Assembly (NCBI GenBank): GCA_011009095.1
Contig: VTPC01000016.1
Span: 35,773 to 99,772, forward strand
Origin: Ignelater luminosus
Lineage: Eukaryota > Arthropoda > Insecta > Coleoptera > Elateridae
Reading direction: 5' to 3'
Length of the DNA: 64,000 nucleotides
Of the stretch, positions 1 through 12,397 are shown piece by piece. The position numbers were made by a program, and so were the translations under genes. Below the pieces are notes generated by a model. The model was given only the letters and a program-made list of their open reading frames with translations. It made no database searches and was not told where the DNA came from. Numbering within the stretch: the stretch's first letter is position 1; each line of letters opens with the position of its first letter.

Positions 1-1220
1 GAAGCTCACCGTTTTCCAAAACTCTTATTAAACTAGTAGATGGTCGTAAAAGAGTATACACCCTGTATATAGGCCTTTTACGAAACCTTACCCTGTGTGT
101 AACTTACCTCGTGAAAGCTCTATTAAAACTCGCTCTGACGTTTAACCAATGAGACTCAATACACAAGATAAACCCTGTATAAGCACTTGATTTGTCTTAC
201 TTAATTTTGCTAAGGAAGTCCTCTGAAGACTTCCTTCTTTTAAAACGATACAAGAGAGAAATGCCAATTCAAAATTTACACCTCTCTTGAGCAAAAATAT
301 CTAGTCTATAATTGAAATTTGGAATATACACTACGTGCTTTTTGATAGCCAAAAGAACAAAATAATGAAATTAAGCTGCTTCGCCTGCACCAGAGATCCA
401 CTTACAAAAACAAAAATACAAAATGTCGACCTTACTTACATTTATTAAAACAATAATGATAATAAAAAAAATGAGTCAAACACACACAAACAAAAATACA
501 AAAACAATAACAAAATAGCACTACAAGAGAATATCAATAAGAGGCATAAATTAATTTCTGTTTGGAGCACAGAGTCGATAAAATAATAAAAACAGAAACA
601 AACTATAAGAAAAACAAATTATTACAATAAACAAAGCGAAATGATTCTGTTACGTTAAAATTTTAAAATAGAACACAAAAGATCAAAATTCAAATATTAA
701 TTAACCCGACTAAGGTAAACTTGACCATAAATTGATAATATTGGCAACTGAACTTTACATTTAAGAACAAAGAAATGATTGCCAAGTTAGTAATTTTGTT
801 GCAACAATGTATCAAACACCAGCTAAAATTATTTGGGAACGTTACAAATTAGTTAAAAAGTTAGTTGTAAAAATTATGATTCAATAAAATAATACGAAAC
901 TGATCCTGTCTAAGCAAAGTTTTCGTATAAAATATTTCACAAAGTTCGACGTTCTCCTACTCTTTAAACATTAAAATTCATATAATAAAACATAGCAGGT
1001 TATCTTTCTTACTCATACAGGAATTCTTTCTTCCAGAAGGTATGTGCAAACCTCTGTTTTCCGACGAAAGGCAGCTAGATCCAATAATTGAGAAAATTTT
1101 AATTTCGAAGAACAACCACTTGTTTTACGTTAATCACAAAAAAAACATTAGAACAAAATCCAGGCGTTTACACACAATTTTATAAACAAAAATCACTGAG
1201 TCTCAAGCACTATTAAAATT
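1..1220. other. AT-rich non-coding stretch, no gene seen
   Basis: No supported gene. Three short matches to an ACCCTGT motif lie within the first 185 bases (near 58, 90 and 172). A strongly A-rich, low-complexity part follows at about 400-640. The ACCCTGT motif resembles sequence found at the ends of some insect DNA transposons, but no paired end was located. Confidence 0.4.
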
Positions 1221-1660
1221 TTGCGGAGCTTCCAAAATGTAGTATACCCACAGATGCTACATCAACGGGGCCAAAATGGTTGCGTTCCTACCCTCTACAA
1301 TTTCTGCTTCCTGGAGGACACCAGCGTAATTATATTTGGGTTATACATTCCCCACGATAACGAAATTTATAAGCCTTGCTGTTGGCAAACAAACCACTTT
1401 CTTCCGCGACTATTGCGCGTCTCTGACACGAAGAAATTACGATTTCTCCAGTCCGATCTCTTTTTTTTTCTAAGAGGATCGCTTGACTTAATTTGGTTTG
1501 AATCCAATTAGGGGATGTAGAGGTAAACGTCGAAAATTACCACACGTTGGTTCGAGTACGCAGCTCTTATCGTAATGCCTAACCTCTGCGTTTTTTGTTA
1601 CGCAGTTCGTACTTACGGAAGTGGGGTTAAAAAGTCGGATATACACCCTAACAGATTAAG
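1221..1660. other. Less AT-rich island, unassigned
   Basis: This segment is visibly richer in G and C than its surroundings and holds a 96-codon open frame on the plus strand (1221-1511). The translation matches no family I recognise and has no signal peptide or repeat. It could be an untranslated exon, a regulatory island or an old repeat. Function unknown. Confidence 0.25.
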
Positions 1661-4600
1661 ACATTAATACTCTTTATGCGACAATGGAAAATTTTACTTG
1701 TAGATTCGCTGGTTTAAATTTGACTTCCCCGAGACTGTGTGACTGCAGCATTGCAACTAATGATTCTGGGAATTTGATATTGGAAATCAACGAAAGACAC
1801 GTCTACTGGAGTGTAGGTGTCGAGACCACAAAAATATTAATTCTTTAAAATAACATTATAACAAACATTCGTTTAATGAAACAATTTAAACAATGAGGTA
1901 TTCAGCAAACTCGGTTTCTTCTTGAGCTTTAAACATTCTAGTTTATGATTCCAATAATACCTTAACTGGTTCTATTTGCTAGCCATGCTTCCTAGTTAAT
2001 TTCTGATTTTTCCTTCTAAAGTAATTTAAGGCACATTAACCGTTTTGGAGGTTACTTTATAACGTATCTTGTCCTGTAGTACTGTAACAATAAATTTTCT
2101 TCATTAGCTCTTCTGATCACTCATCGTTTGTCGTTTTTTCTTAATAAGTTTGCACCATTCTGCAAAAAGAAAATAAAATATTTCACAGGCTTAAGATTGA
2201 AACAATTAAAAAGTAACTACTAAACAATATTAAGGTAAAATGTACAACAACTTCAAGATGGAACCAATCCCATCATAGAAATCAATTGATATAGAATTAC
2301 AAAACACTGAAAGATTGACCATCTAGCCATTTGCTAACAATGACAGTTCATATGCTATAGTATCGCACAAATGAAAAAAATTAAGATACGATGAATATCG
2401 AATTGAGAAAGAACAGCAAATGCGAGCTTAAATTAAGGCATCGATAGGGATAACTGTATAGTACAAGGGCGCACAAGTGCTAGTTTTAGATTGAACATTT
2501 TTAAAAGCTCTCTACTTTATGGGTTCGTTGAACTCTCAGAAATGAATTGATGAAGAAAGGTGTACACGAAATTCAATCATAGTTACAAAGCGACATGGCA
2601 ATTCCCAGATGAGTTTCGTTGTTTACTGTTTAAATGTCTTACACATCAATAGATTATAATCTCATTTTCGGCATAAAAGGATGATAATAATAGCTGCGTT
2701 GAACACGTACCATTATTAGTGGAAATGAAATGATACTTACATTAGAATTTCGAAATTGATTTTAAATGCAATTTCAGCAAAATATTACTGTATTTCTCAT
2801 TCAAATAAAATTATTAAAAGTAAATGCTGAACCATTTACATATCTCGCAAGTTTCCTTCCAGCTCGTAGATTCTAATTACTATTTTACCAAAGGCAATAC
2901 ACGTCATATTTCCAACTAGCATTTAATAAGCGCTTAGACGTATGTAGTCCTGAATATTTAAGTTTTCATATGGTAACGGTGATTTAATCAAAGAAAGAAA
3001 TGTCGCTTTATTTTATACTTCACAATCGCTATTTTTGATGATAAATTCGATAACGAACACTAAGCCGCGTCTAGCGTGCTGAAAACTTATTAGGGATGGA
3101 ATTTCATTTCTCTTTTTTAACCGGTTACGTCATTTCTGGGTTAGGACGGAAATTAAACGCCATTGTAGGTAATTTTTGCTGTAGTAGCAACACCGTCGGA
3201 ACAAATGAATTTGCAAGTGTGTGCTTATGCCCGTGAAATCAATTTTTGTTGTCAAATACCAGAGAGAGAGTAGTTCTTTTTTATTATTAAAACTGGGAAA
3301 TCACACCGCGTTTGATGTATTGATTTATCATTAACCCATTTATCAGTGTCGCTTGGCACAGTTAAGTTGCTCGTGATATTACCGAATAACGTTAAATCGA
3401 ATAACGTAACACCCTGGAGTTTATTAGAAATTGATTTTCAGGTGAATTTATGGAGAAAGTTCTAGGTATAAAATTTATGTAGGAATTTGAATTAAATATT
3501 AAATTTTAATTAGTTGTGCAAATTGAACTTTTTACCTTATTTACGTGAAAACAATTAACGTCCAGAACTTGTAAACACTCTTCAGTTTGAAATAATTAAA
3601 ATTTAAATTTCGAAAGGCTAATATTTGTTCTATTTAATATACCCTAGTTGAAATTGAAAATAAGCAACCATTTTCCTTCTTGTGGTTCAGTAGGAATTTC
3701 GCAAACTTTGTCCTTTCCCCTTAATTTTGGAAAAACCTACAAAACGCTCGCACTCTTCAATTAATTACTTCATTCTCATCTTTTCTTTGCATAAGTGGCT
3801 GAAAAACAATCTTGTTCATTTTCTTGTTTCGGTTTTGTTTATTTGATATTAAAAGACCATTCATTTCCTAAGTTTTAGAATATCTGGAAGAATTTAAGTC
3901 AGAATTTATTAATTTTGTAAACGGAACAAAAATATGTTTCTTATTAGATCCTTTTAATTTTGTCTAATCCAATCATGATCGGAATATCAGCCTGCTAATC
4001 TCTTATCTTTTAAAATGCATTGGTTGAAAATCTTAAAAATTTATTTCTTTTTCTTATACAATAAATCACTTTTTGGAGGTCACTATTTATTTTTATTAAG
4101 AAATCATTAGTATCTCAATTTTTACTTTATTCTAATTTCATGCCAATATGTATGGATAGATAATCAGACGCTTGGGCACTTTAGTTATACCAATTTCAGT
4201 AAAGCTCTTAATAAAATTAATCATTTGATTGATTTATTAGTTAAAAATTGGAAGAAATCGATATACTTACATTATATGGTGAGCAGGTGAGAAGCGGTAA
4301 CTTAATTATATGTTAGCAACAGATCACACTGCATTAATTAGAGATTCCACAAGGATCTCATTTAGGACCATTGTTATTTATATTCTTTTATTAACTGAAA
4401 TGATCTATTCGAAAAGGGCACATATCAACAAATTAAATTTATGTAGTCGTGTCCTTTCTAAATAAACAGATTCAGTTGTTGTAGCTTCACAGAATTACCA
4501 ATTTACGAGACCACAATAACTTTGTTATTATTACTGCAAGCGAAATTACTTCACTCTAAATATTGATAAGGGCAAAGTTTGTCAGATTTACAAGTCACAA

Positions 4601-5800
4601 TCAAATAACCGAGAAGTTATGTTTTGAGGAAGCCTCTATTTAATGGTAACATACACAGATAGTATGCATGCATGTAATATAGTGGGCGGTGCATGATTAA
4701 CCACAACAGTCAAGCCACACATTGTGTAAACCGCAATATTATATTACTTGAAGAGCTGATATCTCGCAATGAATTGTAAAGTAGGAGACTAACTGTAGTT
4801 GCAAAAGATAGGATAACCTTCATCTCGGTATCTTGAATGTTTTCAAGTTTGAAAAAAAGCAGTGCCAACGTGTCGGTAACTTTTCAACACAATTAGAGCG
4901 CACTCATGGGACGCAAAGAGATGTTTTCTCGTTTTCACTTCAGTGTCTACAATAGCTATCACCCAGGACTTATCGGGATGTGCATTACCAGTAAGTAGGC
5001 CATTGAAAATTTTAATATTGTTTCTGCTCGTTTTGAGTAGGGAGTTGGTAGCTTTGAGGGTGGATGCTTTTATCAAAGATGTAGCTTGTATTGTTGATTT
5101 ATTTACTTTGGATTTGCTAGCTTTGCTTAGTGACCTGACCAAAATATCAATTTTACGCCAGAGCTGTGAGAGCCACCCACTTCTTTTGACACAGAGCGGT
5201 TAGGATATAAAATAAGGAATATAATTGTTCCTGTGTCGAGCTATTGTACAAATTCAGATAAATGAATAAAAACAAATTAGATAATTGGTTCAACTTTGTT
5301 GTTGGACGGTACTCTCGGTAGTCGAGATTTAGAAATTTACACTTTGAAGCTAAGTGCCAACAGTCGTTCTCCAAAGATTACAGAATCAGGGCAATTAGGA
5401 ACGACACCCGAGGGGTTGCATAAATAAGTTCTAAGAAGCAAGTCAAGCTCGTGATAACACTATCACAATTTCTAATAGACATCGACAGGTAGATCCTATT
5501 ACGGTTTGTGTACGGTTGGTACAGTAATGTGTGACAGTACCAATCTAACTAATAAATTACTTTTTTTTATATTTTGAATGCAGCTGGTAATTGAAGTGTC
5601 AGATTTAAACTGAGGTGGCTTTAGCAAAGTTAACAAAGAGACTTTTGTAGCTGTGTTAATTGGGTTGGTTGTGTCTTAGAAGGACTTGCACGGTACATAT
5701 AGTTCTTAGTTTACGTGTTTGAGACTAAACAGAAATGGCATCGACAGTAGCAAGCAAGTTCGAACATGAACGTTTCAGTTACGAATCATGCCGTTGGGAG
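1661..5800. other. Intron-like or intergenic DNA, no gene supported
   Basis: Mostly AT-rich sequence. Small overlapping frames on both strands at 4843-5374 reach 73-99 codons; none resembles a known protein. One, on the minus strand (4843-5142), is Lys/Ser-rich, which alone is not evidence of coding. A more mixed-composition pocket lies at about 3060-3260. Confidence 0.35.
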
Positions 5801-8800
5801 GCTTTGTGATTGTTATGTTTAGCGAAGATGGCTTTGATAATTTGCAGTGGTAGTTTATGAAGAGCTTTGCTGGAAATGTTAACAGTTTTAGAGGGGAAGT
5901 TTTGGAAGTTACCAAAAATGGTTTTTATGGAAAGTGTAATTTTGATTTTGAGCCCGAAACGCAGAGATTTGTAGTACTGAATTTTTTCTGTTCTGACTCA
6001 CCGTTTGGAAAACTTATTTGCTTTGGAGTAAGTCGAGTCGTACATCTACAAGAGGCACCCCAAACATGTCAGAAACCTCTGCGGAGAGATTCAATGTAAA
6101 CAGAGTATAGCGCGTCTGAATTTATTCTTCTCTTCGGAAATCTGAAAATAACTTACATGAACAAAAATAAATTAGACAAAGGTGTATTTGAAAAAATTGT
6201 GGCTTGTCGAAGTAAGTATCTTGACACCTTGATTATGATCACGTTTACATCTGGTCTTTACAGTGTTGCATCTTGCCGGGAGTTTGCTACGGAGAAATTC
6301 TGTAACACTGGCATAGTAAATTTTTTGGATACCGTGGACTTATATACTTTCAAGATGTGTCTGGCTGCTTAATCTATTACGAAATGGTTGTGGGAATAAG
6401 GGTGTACTTGACATCTTCCAGTATTTCGCCATTCTTGAACCCAGAAATCACATTGTGGGTTTGGGGTTTAGTAGGGCGGAAAAGGTTTAATCTTTAATGA
6501 TCAAGGTATCAATGGACTGATTTGAAATTCAATTATAGACAGCGACATTGAGACCTTTAAAGTGTTGCATGGATAATTTCTAGACATTAAGTTGCGTCGA
6601 TCTATTTGGCTGCCTTTGCTTTATATTTTTTTGAAATACCTCCATAGCTCTTCATAACTCTAATTAAAAGAGATATTATGGTACAATTGGTCACGTTACT
6701 ATGAAGTTAACATTATTGGTATGGTAAACCGGCAAATCGGCAACAATAGATTGATTTTCGGTTTGGATACGGTCATGATCATCTAAATTCCTGGATCTAT
6801 TTGCCATGTTAACCATATCATTATATGTTAACTGTGAGCTCATGTCAAAGACTGCAACTTGTGAAACTTTACTTTTAAAGCATTACAAGCGTGTTTCTGA
6901 TGTATTAGAAGTTTATCAGAAATCGTCTAGCTAAAGCTATTTAAGTCATATAAAAGCTAAAACAGAAGCAGCCCAAACAATTAGCTAGGTTTGAGCTAAA
7001 TTTAGAAAACTATTTTGAAAAATTTTTAAGTACAATACTTTTCTAGAGAGTAGTTTTCATTATTTAAAAACTTTTTAGTTAAAAACAACCAACTTTTTCA
7101 AGTTATAAATTCACCGTGAGATAGTTATTTGCGGGAACTTTCTGTTCTATACATTCTAAATCTGCTACTTAACTCAATTCTGGAATTTCTTTTGATAATG
7201 TAATTCATTACACGACTAACTTACAGATTTTTGTATGACTCAACTGTCGGTACAATAAGACATAACATACAATTTAAATAAGAATACCGACAAAGGTAGT
7301 TTTTACGTGAAATTATTCGATTATAAATGGATAGTATTTAACTTGATATCATGGAAACTTTCTATTTTGTATTTTAAATTTTTCTGCGTTATTTTGTAGT
7401 TCTTCCGTAAATTGCGCACCTATTATGCTTCGTTATAAAAACATCTGAATACATAAAATATAAATATGTTCATTCATTTAATGAGATCTCCATAGCAAGA
7501 ATAGGGATCTGAATGATACTTAAATTACTTATTAATTGGATATTTCCGCGATGACATAATAATAAACAACTCACGTTTTTCCAACGTGAACCTTTTTAAT
7601 AGAATGTAACGTTGAAATTTCAAAATATTTTCCTGGTTCGTTTGTAACCAAAGTACATACTTCAAAAGCTGTTTGCTTTGATATAATATTTTTTTACAAT
7701 CTGAGTTAACGGTTTCCTACAAAGAATTTTAAAAATTCACTTTACCGTCTTTTTCGTATTTTTCATCTAATTAGGCGAAATGTTACCAAAAAACCCGTAA
7801 TGTGAAAGCTTTCAAGTAGGTCTTCGATAATTTCAAGGGAATTTAATTTCCATTCATAATTCAAAGAAGAATTTGATTAAATTTTATGTTATATTATGTA
7901 CCTACCACAAATGCTAATGTTGCGTTTCTGTTTGGGGAGAAATTTAACAGCTAAAATAAACTACTTTCCATGTTATCCGACATTATGATTTATGTACATT
8001 TAAAATTCCACCAACATCTCATTAATACAAACGAGTTGTTAAACTTATTTTTAAATTTTGTTTAATATTTTAGTCTACGACTTAACTTGTTATTTATGCC
8101 GTGTACTCTCATTTCCTTTTTCGTGAAACTTTCAAGTTGTATAAAATCGATTGAAACTTTTAAAGGTGTCCGACTCGATATGGGAATATTCCAGGAACAG
8201 CCTACGAGTTATAGATGATTTGTGCATTGCACTATTAACTTTAAATTGATATAAATAAACTGTATTGATGTAGTAGTAATCTAAATTGAGTTATTGTAAT
8301 AGAAATTATATTTTGATATTATTACTAGTAAAGAAACCGAAAAAAAAAAAATCTTAGATTCCTGTTTTTTAAGTCAATTTAAATGAATGAGCGTAACTGG
8401 GAAAAATCCAAATTTCCATTTAATTTAACGTCACATTTGTGGGATTATCTTTAAATGATTAAAACTTATAAGGCCATTCAACAATCTAGTTCATAACAAG
8501 TTCTAATCCATTGTGATTCAAAATTTTCATTTCCTATCAATCAGTTTACAAGCTAACAAACGCAACAGATAACTTAAAGTCTTTAAAATTGAGTGCAGGA
8601 TATTGTCCTGTATATTTTAATCCAATCAAACACTCAAAACCATGTTTACATGTTATATATCTGGTAATCAACAAAATGAAATCAATTGCCCAAAGAAAAC
8701 TGCACTCCTACTCATGAAACAACGAACGTCGCATTCTTCTTTAATAATTATGGAAGAGATTACGTAGGTTTTGAAGATCAATACAAAATATTAATCTTGG

Positions 8801-10265
8801 GTAGAGACAATGAGGAAATAAAGGCAGCAGAACTTTAACCATGTCAGATAGAATTGGTTGCCTCTTTACCTCTTTACGACCTATGTTATCATTTTATTAA
8901 ATTTGAAGTTGGCAAGAGAATTTATAAGTGCAATTCTGATGCTACAAAACACCCTATAGCAAAATTAAAACCTAAGCTTGTTGAGCTATTAGTCGTAAAA
9001 ATTATGAACTTATTGATAAATAAGGAAAACCTAGCGTATAGCATGTCAAAGCACAAACTCCTGATAAATCTTTAGATGCTAGGTTGTAGGCCCCATAGAG
9101 TATTTCCTTATGATATGACTTGGATAATACTTTTTGCTGACTCCTATTTTCTCATCACTAGTATGTTGAGAATCCATTTTTCTTCAACTTACAGAACTCA
9201 CTAATTAAATTTGATTATTGGGATAATACCGTCACGATTCTTTGTCTCGGGTTTTAATCAACACTGTAGATAGTTTGAATCTATTTGCTAGGATAGATAT
9301 CAGTTTGGAATATTTTGGAACTTTTAGGTTTTGGTTTTCTAGGCCGAGAAATCTGGGTTGTTTGTGCTTTCCTAAAAGGAAAACAAGAGCATCATAGGTT
9401 TCCCGTTTCTTCAGTCTATGAAATTAGTATATTAGGGTTTGCAGCAGAACTGGTGCTTACAGGTGAAGATAAACACTATCGTTCTAATGTGGCAGTTTTA
9501 GAACGATTTGGCTCTAAACTCTAACAGTGGACTTTTGAAGTTGTTGATGCTAATTTTCTAGTTGTTCTTGATAATGGTATTGCTGAAATAGACGTGAAGT
9601 GGCAGAACTGTCTCTGTTTAAGAGCCGACTTCTAAATTAGTGCTGTAGTGATTGAAGTCAGGTGGCAGAAGGCTTGAACCTTAGTGATCAATAAACAGAT
9701 CACCTAGAGAGTAAAGGAAGCATACACCCGACAGCAATAATTCAGCCCTTCTCTTGGGGTATGAACATCTGTCAGACAACATTGGAAGAAAGAGATATTA
9801 TGGTGAATGCTACTATCTATAATTATTTCGTTTTACGTTTTTTTCTCTCTGCTTCCCTATGACATTTTGTAGAGAAATTCTTTGATATCTTTGTGAAGCA
9901 CATTAGTCAAAGCGGCTTGATAAACTCAATTTTTTTTGTGTAAATGGAGCAAAGCAGCGCCTGCAGACTCTATTAGATCATTTGATTTCATAATACGAGA
10001 ATTAGACTTTCCTCAGAGCCCCAAGACATCTGCGATGCTTTTTGTGTGAGTTTTGGGTTAGGTTTATTTGCATTTTTTTGGATGGTTTTTGTTATCCGAT
10101 TAAAGTTTCCATAATCCAGTAGATTTCAAGTATGATGCTGTGACGCTTCGAGGTTTACTGTTAGTAATTGTACTTTAGAAGAAATATTTGACCTTATTTT
10201 TACTATTGATTAGTAAATTATTTGGACGGACGGGTGGGAACTCGTCCTCGATCACCTCCAATATA
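5801..10265. other. Unassigned DNA with short frames
   Basis: Several plus-strand frames of 69-80 codons occur (5857-6099, 6157-6372, 8854-9075, 9315-9524), separated by stops. They are in a less AT-rich context than the neighbouring DNA and could be pieces of an old, heavily decayed coding element, but no domain can be named. The stretch ends at the TA dinucleotide (10264-10265) flanking a mariner. Confidence 0.25.
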
Positions 10266-11559
10266 ACACATGGGCTGAAAAGTCCCAGGCCTAACAAAGA
10301 AAACACTGTTTTCTTTTGGTTCAAAATTAGCTTTATTCATCAACGTAATTTTCATCAAGAACAACGCAATCATTCCAGCGCCGCTTTAACATTTCAATAC
10401 CACTTTTGTAGAACGATTTATCTTTTGCCTCAAAATAGGACTCAGTTTCAGCGATAACCTCTTCATTCGAGCGAAATTTCTTACCGGCAAGCATTTTTTT
10501 TAGGTCTGCGAACAGCCAGTAGTCGCTGGGAGCCAAATCTGGCGAATACGGTGGATGTGGGAGCAATTCGAAGTTCAATTCATGTAGTTTTGCCATTGTT
10601 TTGATTGACTTGTGACACAGTGCGTTGTCTTGATGAAACAAAATTTTTTTCTTTGCCATATGCGGTCGTGTCTTTGCAATTTCGGCCTTCAAACGCTCCA
10701 ATAACTCTATATAACATTCACCGTTGATGGTATTTTCCTTCTCAAGATAGTCGATGAATATTACACCACGCACATCCCAAAATACCGAGGCCATAACCTA
10801 TCCAGCCGATTGTTGTGCTTTCGGTCGCTTTGGACGAGGTTCACCAGTTGCTGTCCACTCAGATGACGATCGTTTTGATTCCGGAGTGAAGTGATGGATC
10901 CATGTTTCATCCATTGTCACATATCGACGCAAAAATTCCGGTTTGTTACGTTTAAACATGGCCAAACACTGCTCAGAAACATCAACACGTTCTTGTTTTT
11001 GGTGAACAGTGAGCAAACGCGGCACCCACTTTGAGCAGAGCTTTCTCATAGTCAAATGCTCATGCAATATAAAGCCAACACGTTCTTTTGATATCTTTAC
11101 AATGTCAGCTAACTCACGCAACTTCACTTTTCGATCATTCAAAACGATTTTGTGGATTTTTTTGATGTTTTCTGGTGTTACCGCCTCATTTGGACGTCCA
11201 CTGCGTTCTGCATCATCGGTGTCTCTACGACCACGTTTGAAGTCAGCAAACCAACGTTTTATTGTTGTTTCTGATGGAGCGGAGTCCCCATAACACTTTT
11301 CAAGCCATTGCTTCGCTTGAACGGTATTTTTTCCCATCAAGAAGCAGTGTAAAATTAAAACACGAAATTGTTTTTGATCCATTGTTTTGAAAATAACAAA
11401 AGTAGCGTCACTCTTAGCACAATAACTCACAAAATAATGAATAGAATATCATGAAATTTTAACAGCTGTCTACTAGGTTAGTACTAACTGAAAAAGCGGT
11501 GAATGCAATAGGACTAGCGCCATCTATTTGTTAGGCCTGGGACATTTCAGCCCATGTGT
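10266..11559 (-). mobile_element. mariner element, irritans (Himar1-like) type, near-intact
   Basis: A complete mariner of 1294 bp. Inverted ends of about 33 bp can be read on both sides: inward from 10266 the sequence starts ACACATGGGCTGAAAAGTCC, and the reverse complement from 11559 matches with one mismatch. TA dinucleotides at 10264-10265 and 11560-11561 are the expected target duplication. The transposase runs on the minus strand across nearly the whole element. The close match of the two ends and the single stop in the gene suggest a fairly recent insertion. Confidence 0.95.
10333..11382 (-). pseudogene. mariner transposase (irritans subfamily) with one premature stop
   Basis: DD34D transposase of the IS630/Tc1/mariner superfamily, which cuts the element at its ends and inserts it at TA. 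I chose the internal start MDQKQF (11382), giving about 349 codons, the usual mariner length. The N-terminal helix-turn-helix region is present, then WVPRLL, the first catalytic Asp in VTMDETWIHHF, the second in HQDNALCHKS, and the YSPDLAPSDYWLF block carrying the third. One in-frame TAG (10798-10800) separates the two halves between QQSAG and VMASVFWD; the frame is otherwise continuous. The subfamily call rests on the YLEKENTING and LLPHPPYSPDL blocks. As it stands the copy cannot make full-length transposase. Confidence 0.93.
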
Positions 11560-11561
11560 TA

Positions 11562-12034
11562 GCATCGATGCAGGAAGTTTTTTGCAATAAACTGGGAAAG
11601 AGTTGAGAAATTCAGAACTCAGCAGGATGGACAAAGAGCTGTTCACATCCTGGTGGCTGGTAAAGGGATGATGAACAAGCCATGAAGTTTCTTCGCCTCT
11701 TTTCAAATAGTGGAGTTCCAAACTACTGCATCCTGATTGGTGGATTGCTGTAACGGGGAGATCGTTAATCCGGGTCTTCTGGATTCTCGTGGTGACAAGA
11801 CGCAACACCCAGACTATCGATAGGCAACCAAGATTGGTATTTATTGAGTTTGCCAACTGCTTTCACATTATCAAAACTCATCTGGTAATCTTGGAAATTA
11901 TAGAACATAAAACCTGCAATCTGTTCACTTACAATTTAGCAGTTTCTGGACACAGGGTTATCAAATTATATAGACAGAAAAGCGGTTACCTTGAAAATCT
12001 TCATGGATTGTTTAAAAACAAATATACTAAGAAT
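11562..12034. other. Flank of mariner, unassigned
   Basis: Mixed-composition DNA between the mariner and the open frame that follows. Open frames exist on both strands (minus 11524-11856 partly overlaps the mariner end), but neither gives a recognisable protein. It may belong to the same unknown decayed unit as the next entry. Confidence 0.25.
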
Positions 12035-12397
12035 ATGTTTGAAAGAATGATTCTAGGAAACGCACAAGTATGTAAAATTTCAAATACACTAAGCTTGCAG
12101 GACATTCTAGAATTATATCAAGAAATTAGACATTCAAGATGTAAAGTTAGAGTGGATTTTATTTGTGATTTTCTTCTGGGTGAAGGTTACGTTACATATT
12201 CATCTCAGATAGAAGAAACTTGTAGAATTAATAGTAAAGAGACAGAGAAAGTGTTTAGCAACAAACTGTTGAATCATGTAGTAACAGAATATGGTATGAA
12301 TGAATCTGCGCTGGATTTCAAAAAGTGCATCCACAGGGACAAGAATGTTCGAAAAAGTATCAAAAAAGCTTCCCTATGTCGAATCTTGTTGGAATAA
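12035..12397 (+). CDS. Unrecognised open reading frame (possible relic)
   Basis: An ATG-initiated frame of 120 codons, open for a further 82 codons upstream, which is long for DNA this AT-rich. The protein is mixed in composition, with Cys at several places and a basic C-terminus (KNVRKSIKKASLCRI). It has no signal peptide, membrane segment or motif I recognise. Just downstream, other frames of the same strand contain protein-like stretches such as AVVGNLDKFGPNAFQLC near 12.48-12.55 kb, which suggests a larger unit broken by frameshifts. It could be a decayed mobile element or a host pseudogene. Function unknown. Confidence 0.3.
   Translation: MFERMILGNAQVCKISNTLSLQDILELYQEIRHSRCKVRVDFICDFLLGEGYVTYSSQIEETCRINSKETEKVFSNKLLNHVVTEYGMNESALDFKKCIHRDKNVRKSIKKASLCRILLE

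Noticed and set aside
1541-1570. GGTTCGAGTA resembling the T-loop of a tRNA gene
   Set aside because: No matching acceptor stem, D-arm or anticodon arm could be placed around it.
4843-5374. Overlapping frames of 73-99 codons on both strands
   Set aside because: None shows a motif, signal peptide or splice context, and overlap on both strands fits chance.
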